Assembly: GCA_026545765.1 (NCBI GenBank)
Contig: CM048841.1
Location: 69,314,217 to 69,378,216 of the forward strand
From: Plantago major
Taxonomy: Eukaryota > Streptophyta > Magnoliopsida > Lamiales > Plantaginaceae
Reading direction: 5' to 3'
Length of the DNA stretch: 64,000 nt
The notes beneath the pieces were generated by a model. It saw only the letters and a program-made list of their open reading frames with translations, had not been told where the DNA came from and did no database searches. Within the stretch, counting starts at the first letter, position 1; every line of letters begins with the position of its first letter. Below are positions 46,191-56,899 of this stretch, one piece after another. Position numbers and translations under genes: made by a program.

Positions 46191-49100
46191 CTAAGCATAC
46201 AATACACACACACCCTCGTCCTCCTCGGCTATTGTTAAGTCTATAAATTGGTCTTCATGCAGGTCTATGAACTCATCATTAGCTTGTATAGGCTTTCTCG
46301 CTGTTTGATCGACGACCTCTTCTTGGTACGAGTTGGTAATTGAGTCGTCCTTATCAATGTACTCTACTCTGGAGCGGGCCTGTATATGCATCGCAGCCAA
46401 CCAGTCCGCCTTATCGCGTTTGAGGCTTGGATATTCAATAAACACCACCTGGCGTGCTTGAGTCGCCAAGATAAACGGTTCATACTTAGTACGATACCTC
46501 TTCCTATGGTTAATTTCTACCATCTGATAGAGCTCGTGTTTCCTCGTACCACTTGGAGTAGGATCATACCAGTCAACATCAAATAGAAAGGTTCTTTTCA
46601 AAGGAAACCCCAGATATTCAAGTCGCACAATTCGTCTCAGGTTCCCGTAGAAATCATACAAATCATTAGTTGCATCTTGATCTTGCCCCCCTGACACACA
46701 CCACAGAATTGCTTGTGGCCATGGCGGTGTTAGACTCAATTGTGTGAAACCTAAGGCCATTTACTATATGATGAGAATGTGGAGACCTTTCTGTTTGGTC
46801 CCTCTGCTAGAGATTCTAAGTAAGGACGTGTGACTTTGTTGACAGGATTTCGTACATACTCCTTGAACCAATCTGCAAATTCTGTTTCCAACTTCTCTTG
46901 AAGCAGTTCTTCAATTACGTCATCTGCCATTGTTGGATTCTTCTCTTTGAAAAGGCTGTGGACACGATTACATTATTAGATATATATATAGTAGTTAGAA
47001 GTTAAAATCCATGTGTTAGCGTAAGAAAGCTGCTCACCGATCATCAATCTCCATAAATTTGTCAACTTCAGCACAGTTCGAGAGGACATAATATGTGGCT
47101 GCCTTCAGCTCCTTATCCGTCAGTCATTCAGTCTTTTCTTCTCCAATAGGTCTCCCCGAGACCCTAAAAATTGAAATGGCAACATCATCATCCTCTTGAA
47201 CTTCAAATGTGTCTGAATTTCTGGACGGCCTAGATGCCTTCGTCGGGACATGGTCCCCAAAGTAATAGGAGCAGAAGGTTGCAGCTTCCTCTCACACATA
47301 TGCATTGGCCATCGATCCCTCAGGCTTGCCTCTGTTGCTGACATACCTCTTCAATTTCCCCAAGTATCTGTAATGTATATATATTGAGGTAAGACAATGT
47401 AACTTTGGAAAATTCAGACTTTATAAGTAAATGATTGCCTTTATTACACACCTCTCGAATGGATACATCCATCGATACTGAACCGGTCCAGCAAGCCTCG
47501 CTTCATGTGGGAGGTGAATCGACAAGTGCTCCATAGAATCAAAGAAGCTCGGCGGAAAGATACGCTCGAGCTTGCTAACACTTCATCGTCAAGCACCCTT
47601 GAGCATAAATTCTTGAAAAGTAAGCTCAGCTCGGTGAGAGCAATCCATACAGGTTTAGGTAGCATTTCTCGAAATGCAACAGGGAGAAGCCTCTCCATGA
47701 ACACATGAAAATCGTGGCTCTTCATCCCGTACATCTTTGTCCTCTTCACATCCACACACCGCCCCAACTTCGAGGCGTAATTGTCGGGGAACTTCAATCC
47801 CCTCACCCAATCAAATAGTTTGTTTCTAGATTCAGTGTCAATTGTGTAGCATGCCTTGGGCCACTGCCCCTTATCATTCTGCTTTGTCAACTCGGGCCTT
47901 TTACACAATGTATCCAACTCGGCTCTAGATTTAGGGGTATCCTTTGTTTTTCTGGGAATGTTGCAAATCGTGCTGAATAAGTTATCGAACATGTTCTTCT
48001 CAATGTGCATGAAATCCAAGTTGGGACGTATAAGAAGACTACTCCAATAAGGCAAGTCCCAGAAGATGCTTCTCTTCTTCCGTCCACAATTTTTGCTAAT
48101 TTTCTTGTTATGCTTCTCCGACCCAACTTCAGTCACTTTCATAAGACCCAGCCTATCTATCTCCGCAAGTATTTCTGCACCAGTAAGTTGTCTCGGGGCA
48201 CCTTTGTTCACTACTTTATTTTTCAAGAATTGAGTCTTGTTCTTCCTGAACGTATGGTCCTTTGGTAGAAACCTACGATGACAGACAAACCAACATTCCT
48301 TTCCGCTGTCCTTCAGCCTAAATGCATCAGTGTCTTCCATACAATGTGGACAAGCATTAAAGCCCACGGTTTTCCTTCCAGATAGCATGGAGTACGCAGG
48401 AAAATCACTCATGGTCCACAGTAGTGCTGCTCTCAACGTAAAGTTCTTCTTCATTGACACATCATATGTCGGGATACCATTTTTCCACAACTCAATCAGC
48501 TCCTTGATTAGGGGATGCAAGAACACATCCAGCTTCTGTGACGGATCATCTGGCCCGGGCACCAACACAGTCAAGAACATGAATGGTTCTTTCATGCACT
48601 CACCGAAGCGGGTTATACGATGTCGACATGATGGCCAACAAGAGTACTTCCGGTCATTTCCAAACGGGTTAAAACCATCCGTACAAAGCCCCAAGCGTAC
48701 ATTTCTAGGCTCGGCTGCAAACTCCGGGTAGGTCTTATCGAACTGTTTCCATGCGGGTGAGTCTGATGGATGCTCCATTCTACCCTCTTCCGCGATTACT
48801 CACTCCTTGTGCCACCGCATTTTATCGGCACAAGCACTTGAAGCGTACAACCTCTTCAAACGAGGTGCTAGAGGGAAATACCACATTTTCTTATGTGGGA
48901 GATTTTTCTTCTTACGTTTCTTTGTAGCCCCCACCTTGTAACGCTTGTACCGGTCCTTACCACAGAACTTGCACTTCAATAGATCTTTATCCTCCCCCAA
49001 TAGATCATGCACATATCCTCACAACAATCTATGGTTTCCATGGGCAACCCCATCCCCCGCATCTTTTTCTTCGCCTGGTAAAAGTTGGTGGGAACTAGGT

Positions 49101-49744
49101 TTTCTTCAGGACAAAGATCCGACATTACTTGTACCCATTCATTGAAGCTCACTTCAGATTACTGGCCATTAGCCTTACAACTCATTAGCTGAGCCAACAA
49201 AGATAACTCGCTGAGCCTACACCCCCGGATAAATCGGCTTCTTTGCTGATTCCAGCAAGTCAAAGAACACCTGATCCGCAAGATTCGGAGGCTCCTCCAC
49301 ATCCCCCTCGGTTACTGGCTCCCTGGTGTCCATGAACTCTGGACCCGCAACATCATACACCATTTGCTCCATCCATTCATGATCATAATTAGCATCAGAT
49401 GTAGACGTATTCTGAATACTTTCGATCACATTTTTCTGCTTCCTTTTACGCTTTGAGAGATGCTCATAATCCATGAACGGTGCTCGTGTCTCACCATGAT
49501 AACACCATACCTCATACTCAGACACGAACCCCTTACGTTTCAAATGCTCCATTACCGTTTCAGGAGGCAAAAATTGCTTATTCCTACATTTGTTCGCATT
49601 GCAAGGGCACTTCATCTTCCCCCCACTCAAACAAGTAGTCTGTGTAAGCGCAAAAGTGATGAAGGCTTCAACCCCTTCCACAAATTTAGACTGAATTCTG
49701 CCATTAACTATGCGACGGTACATCCATGACCGATCGGGATTCAT
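46191..49744 (-). pseudogene. CACTA transposase (TNP2/TNPD-like) pseudogene
   Basis: Read on the minus strand from 49744: transposase-associated N-terminal domain (MNPDRSWMYRR, CPCNANKCRN, VMEHLKRKGF), a linker, the Transposase_21 core at 48778-47444 (RNVRLGLCTDGFNPFG, WTMSDFPAYSMLSG, HCMEDTDAF, DLPYWSSLLIRPNLDFMHIE, HDFHVFMERLLPVAFRE), DUF4218 remnants at about 47500-47080, and DUF4216 at 46760-46191 (LYDFYGNLRRIVRLEY, FLFDVDWYDP, EPFILATQARQVVFIEYP). Damage: shifts near 49215 and 49015, in-frame stops near 49160, 48800 and 47290. The catalytic protein of CACTA elements cuts at the CACTA ends, but this copy cannot be made intact. Confidence 0.85.
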
Positions 49745-50520
49745 AATTAGATGATTAGCCTGACACGTCTACAATTATTAGATTCATAACATGCATTTTA
49801 CGTTAATATAATCACCAAATAGTCTCAAAACACTTAATTAAATCTTCATAATCTAGTGCATATACGAATTTATCGAATCAAAAGTACTACGTACTTACAA
49901 ACATACTAACATTATACTAATTAACAATACAAATTCACAATCAATATATATATCAATTGCACAAAGTTAACTAGCTAGTATACTATAGTTCCCATAAACA
50001 TACAATTGATCTAATTTGTCGAAATTAACAAAATTCCCAAATTTGTCAACAAGTAAGGGTTTCAAAACATTCAACTAAATCTTCCTAATCCTACTACATA
50101 TACGAAAATATCAAATTAACAACCCTACATACTTCCAAACATCCTAACATTATACTAAAAATCCAAATTCACAATCAATATATCAATTGCACATCTCAAA
50201 GTTAACACACTACGTAATATAAGCTAAACTAACTAATACATACTTACAATAAACATGCAATTGCTTAAATTAGTCAAAATTAACAAAATCCCCAAATTTG
50301 GCAAAATAAGGGTTTAGCCAAAATACCTTCGATTAAGCGGAAGGAAGATGAAATTGATTGACCACCCGAACTTCTTGTCCCACGAGCTTCGAAAACACTC
50401 CAAAATTGGCCGGAATGCCGGAGTTTTGGTCGGAAATGGCGAAATGAAGGAAAGGAGGAAGAAAGAACAAGCATAAACGAAAATGGAGAAGAAAAGGGGC
50501 TCTGCCCCGTTTCTATTAAC
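49745..50520. other. 5' region of the CACTA transposase gene
   Basis: AT-rich with two roughly similar halves (GTACTACGTACTTACAAAC at about 49885 and ACCCTACATACTTCCAAACAT at about 50122, each followed by CTAACATTATACTAA), then a GA-rich leader at 50330-50510. It presumably contains the promoter. Confidence 0.45.
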
Positions 50521-50830
50521 ATTTTAGCGACGGATCGCTATCCGTCGCTAAAATCGGTTTTTTTTTTATGTTGGTCAACTTATTTAGGGGCGGATATAAT
50601 ATCCGTCCCTAAATAAGGACGGATACAAATATCCGTCGTCAAATAGCGACGGATATTTTTCCGTCGCTAATTTGGTGACGGATTAGCGACGGATTTGAGA
50701 CGGATTGAGCGAATTCGCTCAATCCGTCTCAAATCCTTCGCTCAATCCGTCTCAAATCCGTCGCTAAACCTAGCGATTCGTCACTAGGTAGCGACGGATT
50801 TTATCCGTCGCTATCCCCCGTCGCTAAACA
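50521..50830. repeat. Right sub-terminal repeat array of the CACTA element
   Basis: AGCGACGGAT and ATCCGTCGCTA motifs in pairs, about a dozen, plus GAGACGGATTGAGCGAATTC facing its inverse around 50700-50760. Confidence 0.85.
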
Positions 50831-50847
50831 GGGGATTTCTTGTAGTG

Positions 50848-52625
50848 ATCATCTTGAATATAATTACTTTTAACAACTTGAGATTCGAAATGCATTAGAC
50901 ATGTAATAGATGCGAATTGTTGTACATATATCTTATAATATGTCTGATCGAATAGATTATAATTTGTACTCTTCAATAGCAATAGCTCTATAAGGGTACA
51001 TATGACATGCCAGTTTCTATCCACATGCTTGGACAACAAAATATATGTGTTCATTTGGAGAACAAGACCCAACTACAGGTTGGCGAGATATATTTTGTAT
51101 TTCCATTTACTTCTTCCAACTTGATGTTGGATATTTTAATACATTTCTCCAAACTTCAAGTTGAGATTTATTTGATCACTCGTATATTTTTCTCAACTTG
51201 AGGTTGATGAGATCTATTTCATGATCACTTCTGGTGAAGCTATGGACAAAGTTTCATATATAATTAGTAAAATGTTCACATTCACTTCAGAGAATGAGAA
51301 GAATCAATTTTTAGAAATTGATTATGATCTTCCAATTAAAATTTTAAAACTTTATTATTTCTACAACCACCTCTTGTGGTGTGACCATATAGATGCACTT
51401 GAGTATAGATCAAATAATGGTGGTTCATTTCCAATATACCAAATTGACTTTAGCTCCTTTTGCAACCCTCTATTTTTTTTTCAAATATCGCCAATCACTT
51501 CTGAGAAAGGAGATTCATAAATTGTATATGTTATTCATTGTACAAGATAAGAACTTTTACAAATAAACTGAACTTCTAGTTCATCATCATGTAAAATATG
51601 CATGAACAACAATAGTTGCACTCATATTATAGTACTATGGTCTACGAGACCAAACATTGTTCTTTTGAGCTAGGGGTATATCTTTACCACATACATATCA
51701 AGTTTCTAGTGGTTTTCAAGATCCATACAATTTAGTATGCACACAATTGCTACTCCGGGAGCAATAATAATAAATTGTGCTTTTAGGAGAATGACTTTAA
51801 GTACACTTGCACACATATTATTCCAACTTCAAGTTGGACAATTTATAAAGATTAATACTACCAACTTCAGGTTGGGAGTTATTACTTTCTATGCATCACC
51901 ATCAATAAAATATGTTTAATATGGGTGTGCATTCCATCTTTGTCTAGCTAATCAAAGCTAGAATATTGATCATTTGTTGATGGACTTATGGCTAGAATAT
52001 TAACCATATGTTGATGGATTTATCATGGTCCATGATATGTCTGTGGACGTATATATTTTAACAAAGGAACCATCAATTGTTAGCCACTTCTTGTGGTTTT
52101 CAATTCTTGAAAATTTTGGATCATATATCCATGTGAATGATAATTTGACATTAACTTCTTTCTCAATAATCGTAACCTTCAAGGTTTTGTATCTCATATT
52201 CACTTTAGGGAATATGGTAAACTATATTGTAATTTTATTACCACTTGGAAGGTTCATCAAAAATATGAATATGAATATGAGATTCACCACTAACAAGAAA
52301 ATTAAAGTGGTTAAATGATATCATATGATGAGAAAAATAAATTCAAGGAAGTAAATTATAAACAAAATAAAACTTATCTTGAAATATGATAAGTAATAGT
52401 TTTATAGTTTCAAATGATATGTAGCTCCATTGATGGCATCATCCGTATAATGGTTCCATCGGTAAAAACTCGTAAGTGATCATACTAAAACACATGGCAT
52501 CTCCTATTAAAATTCTTTGTCATGGTCTTAAGTATGTCTTCAGTATGCCATCGTCTAAGGTTGCTTCATGCATCTTTAGGATGGAACTACAAAAACAAAG
52601 AACTTATTAGTATATAATCCCAAAC
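50848..52625 (-). mobile_element. Non-coding interior of the minus-strand LTR element, right part
   Basis: Continuation of 40135-43432 beyond the CACTA insertion, with the same texture: AT-rich, no recognisable coding sequence, and many hairpins with TTCNN or TTGNN loops. It is interrupted at 52626 by the SIRE-like element. Confidence 0.55.
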
Positions 52626-54259
52626 TGTTAGGAATATCTGTTTAGATTTTGATCAGCAACATGATGACTTATCTTAGTCTCAGAAAGGTGATTAGTACTC
52701 TTGGTTCACTTGAACATTGTAAAAGAGGAAACCCACTAAGTATGATAGTCTAGCTAATCTTGTATAGGATGTTAGGTCTCAAAATGTAAATTTTATTTTA
52801 TGAAGAGAAGACCAAGAAGAAGACATCCAAGCAGAACAAGTTCAACGACATTGAAGACTTGAAGAAACTGCACAAGATTACTGAAACAGTTTTCCAGATA
52901 CCTTGGCCAGATATCTTGAAGACACGAATAGTTTTAAACAAACTGTGTCACAAGAGATATCTGAGAAATGAAAGGTCTATCTGAAAACAAGGAAAGTGTC
53001 CACAGATATCTATTCTCAGATACCTTGAGCTTTAACCACATTTCTGAAAAAGAAATATATATATTGCAAACAAAGTTGTTTCAATAAAAGTGGTATCTGA
53101 AGATAAAGATAAGAACGTGCAAAGAATCAGAGAAATCTGATCAAGGTTGTCTCTGATACAAAGCATAGTTCCGTTGGCACTACAGGACAAAAGTATAGTA
53201 CAATGCATTAAATGCACGGACAGAGATGTCTGAACAAAAGCAACGGTAGCTTCTGAAGAAGAAGACAAACCTGCTACAGTACTATACACAGATATCAATA
53301 GTTTGAATTTGATTTAAGCCTAACGGATACTATTCAAACGGCACTCAAATTCATCTATAAATATCAGCACTTAGACTGCTTGAGAAGACACGTTGAACCT
53401 TATAGACACAACATTTACACGAACATATTCTCTCAAGCAAACTACTTATCCTCAAAGCTTTCTGTTGCGACCAAAGCTCCTAATCTTAAGTAGTACTAAA
53501 GTTCTAAGTGTCCTGATCCTAAACAAGCACAGCTATCTGTGAAAGAGTTGAATCAAAAGATCAAGTATCTGAGATTTATTCTCTTGAACACTTATCTAAG
53601 ATTTGGGTCAGTAAAAAGAACAAGATACCATACATTGCAAAATGTATTAAGTATACTTGATTCACAGAGCTATCTGATTAACTGAAAAGTTATTAAAGAA
53701 GCTCATCTGACAACTCAAACCAAAACCAACACCATCACTGGCGTGGAGTACAGGAAGTACTTAGTTTGAGAAACTAAGGAATAACTCCAAGGTTATTGAG
53801 CACAGGAAGTACTTAGCTTGGGAAGCTAGGGAATAGCTCAAAAAGGTTTCTGAGTACAGGAAGTACTTGGCTGTGAAAGCCGGGGAACAACTCAGGGGGA
53901 ATATTTGGTTGGGAACCATCTGTTTAAGGAATCTAAGAATAGGATTTTTGTAAGGTGACCTCAATTATCTATTCTAGTGAATTCTAGGTCTTTGGAAGAC
54001 CGAAGTGGATTAGTTGGAGGATTACGCCACCTCCAGATACCACTATACTTGCTGTGTTATTTACTTTTCTGTACTTACATTTCAGCAACACACACACACT
54101 TTAACTGTTTCTACACTTATCTATCTTAAGTCTTCCGCGCTCTGAATCTAAGTATCAGATATCTACTCAGATATCTGAGAAATAGTTTTTTACGACAAAA
54201 GTTTTAAAAGACTATTCACCCCCCTCTAGTCTTTTACTTTGCCGTTATCTGGACCAACA
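52626..54259 (+). repeat. 5' LTR of the SIRE-like element
   Basis: Begins TGTTAGGAATATC, ends TCTGGACCAACA. Contains TATA box TATAAATA at 53356-53363, a row of four hairpins at 53760-53918, and many ATCTGAG/CTCAGAT motifs. Confidence 0.92.
53356..53363 (+). promoter_or_regulatory. TATA box of the SIRE-like LTR
   Basis: TATAAATA, conserved in the solo LTR at 9946-9953 in the same context (ACGGATACTAT.CAAACGGCA upstream). Confidence 0.75.
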
Positions 54260-54261
54260 AG

Positions 54262-54273
54262 TGGTATCAGAGC
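54262..54273 (+). other. Primer-binding site (initiator tRNA-Met)
   Basis: TGGTATCAGAGC two bases after the LTR end, the standard plant Copia primer site. Confidence 0.92.
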
Positions 54274-54376
54274 AGGAGGTTCACAAGCCTTCTGCACTGA
54301 ACCTAGATCCCCAGATAGGTGAAGGAACTTTGTCCATTTTCGAGGACTATTTAATTTGTGTATTAAGTGTGCAGGA

Positions 54377-56867
54377 ATGTCTCTGAGTGATGCACCCGTT
54401 CTCAAACCAGAGAACTACGAGAAATGGAAAAATAACATGATGCTCCACCTTGAAGCCATAAGTGACGAAATGATCGAAGTGATAAAGAACGGCCCAATAG
54501 TCATTCAACAACTCAAACAAGTCATGGAGGTTTCTAATGGTAGAGACAGAGATCAAAGCGAAGGATCTTCACAAACCGATGCGTCAACAAGTGGGAGATC
54601 TACTAGTCAAGTTATTTACGAACCAAAGCCCAGAGAACTCTGGACATCGGAAGATGCCAAGAGGAATCGTCTGAATGGTCAAGCTCGTAATATCATCATC
54701 AGATCGACACCTGAGCACATACAGTGTAAACTGTGGGGTGCTAAAATGGCGAAAGTTGCCTGGCAACTGATTGAAGAAATCTGCGGGCCGAGAAAAGAAA
54801 ACAAGTTCGAAGTTCTCAAGTTGAAATTTCAAAATTTCAAACAAGGACCCACTGAAACTCTGGAAGAACTTGATTTCAGATTTACCATTCTCATGAGTGA
54901 TATGGCGACTTGGGAAAGCAGCAGATACTCCCAATGTAAAAGATTAAGACTATTGTCAAGTCTTAACCAACTGGGAGCATACCAAATTCTTTTATTTTAA
55001 CCAAGGAATGCCAAATATCACTCCAGTGGAACTCTTCTCACATCTTGCTACGGTAGATTATGAGACAACACAAAGAGAACAAACAACTGAAAAATTGCAG
55101 AATATTGCTCTAGTTGCTCAAGGAACTTCTGAAAAGAAGAAAAGCAAGGAAGAGACTGAGGATGCTCTTGCTGCAAACAAATGAGCAAATATGTCAGTCG
55201 AGAAATTGAGAGAAGAAAAGCCAAAGAGAAGCTGAAAAAGCATCTAGGCTCAAACTATCACCAGTACAAAAATATGCAAAGCTCGCTGAACAAGCCAGCT
55301 CAGAAAGCATCATGTCTTGAGGCGAAATTGAAAGCGATATCTGCTTTTTCTGTCGTAAACTCGCCACTTCAAGAAGGATTGTCCTGCCTTCAACAAACTA
55401 AGGACAGGTGACAAGAAAGATAGAAGAATCTTCAGAAGAAGCCAGAAAGCTTTGTTAACTGAAGAAAGAAAGAAAATCCAAACTCAACTGGATGCTCTAG
55501 ACGTTGAGACAGATTCTGAAGATGACAATTCAGATGACTCAACCTTACCATCACCAGAATTATGTGGAGTTACTCATGATATAATCGACTTCGGCCTCAA
55601 GAAGAATGAAATGTGTGGAGTTGCTGAAATTGACGGTCTAGACATCTCTAACATAGAAATCTGTCTTATGGCTGATGAGGTAACACATACTTCTTGTTAT
55701 ACTTATGAAAGTGATGAAGAAGAAATAAAAGCTCTAGAAAATCTCAGGAAAGAACTTGACATCTATGAAAGAGAATTTCTAATGATCCGAGCTAGAGCCG
55801 AAAATCTTGAAGAAGAAAAGAATTCTCTTGCAAAGGAAAATTCTCAATTAGTTAAGATATCTGAGAAAAAGGATGTTGAAAATGCATTTCTCAAAGCTCA
55901 GATATCTGAGACTGAAAAGTCACATAAAGAAGCAATGGCTGAATTATGAAAGAAATATGAAGATCTTCTTTCTGAGAACAAGGAACTCGAGAAGAAAGAA
56001 TTATCTTTTCAATCTTATGCCAAAGCTAGTGACACTCTTACTGAAGTACAATCTTACTTAAGAGATCCTTCAGAAAAGAAAGGACTTCGGCTGAATACAC
56101 AGACATATTGTTCTATCACTCTGAATAAGAGTAAGGAAAGAAGAACATTTGTAAGTACTCAGCAAGATGGTTCCCATGCAATCTATAGTATCGGTGAAAA
56201 GACGAAGATTGTTGACAAAGGAAAGGCAGTTGCGACTAAACCTTTGTGGGAAAAACAAGTAAAAAACAAAACTGTTGGGCACGTCTCTGAAAAGAAACAC
56301 AACACTGAAAAGTGTAAACACCCACAGTGCTATGTCTCTCAAAAGGGTAGAATTGCAGGAGCTGGCAAATTCTCCCATGTCACTTTTTCTGGAAAGAAAT
56401 TGGACCAACCAGAGACTAGCAAAGCTGCTGAGAAAAGATCTCAGATAGCTTCAAGTGCTCGAAACGGTATTGGCTATAAAGGCATCGGGAAACGACTTGC
56501 TCATGAATACAAACAGGAGCAAGAACGATGGCTAAAGGCTAGAATTGCTCAAAGCAATTATCAGAAGTGGAAGTTGAATCAAGCCACTGAAAATCTGAAT
56601 GCCAAGGCTAGAAGAAATCTGGCAAGGAAATCTAAGTTTGCTGAAAAGCAAACTCAAAAACCTGACAGGTATCTGAAAGCACCAAATGGAGCACCTAGGA
56701 ACACACCAAGGAAGAAAATAATTCTTAATAATGATAATCATTCAATTAGAATTCCTTTTTATGTTCCTGTCAGACAAAAGAATGTTCCAAGGAAATTCAT
56801 TCAAAAATGGATTCCTACTGGAAGATTGTTTAGTCCTGATGGTTCCAATTGTAAATTGAGAACCTAA
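54377..56867 (+). pseudogene. SIRE-like gag pseudogene
   Basis: Starts at an ATG at 54377 (MSLSDAPVLKPENYEKWKNN). Family blocks are LWGAKMAKVAWQLIEEICGP and LKLKFQNFKQGPTETLEEL. A frameshift near 54925-54945 and a stop near 55180 follow. The zinc knuckle at about 55340-55385 (CFFCRKL...) is broken by a one-base loss that removes its histidine and last cysteine from the frame. The coiled-coil acidic part (55452-55949) ends in an in-frame TGA, and the basic part (56244-56867) ends at a TAA. The usual role is the particle protein that packages element RNA. Confidence 0.8.
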
Positions 56868-56899
56868 TCTCTGCTTTCTGTTGTAGAATGCTTCTGGAC

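Larger units (their letters stand above)
43433..50847 (-). mobile_element. CACTA (En/Spm) DNA transposon
   Basis: Terminal repeats CACTACAAAAAAT-like (left CACTACAAAAATATC, right GATTTCTTGTAGTG) and a perfect 3-bp target duplication ATC (43430-43432 and 50848-50850). Sub-terminal regions are packed with AGCGACGGA motifs. It contains two minus-strand gene remnants typical of the superfamily. It is inserted in the interior of a minus-strand LTR element. Confidence 0.93.
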
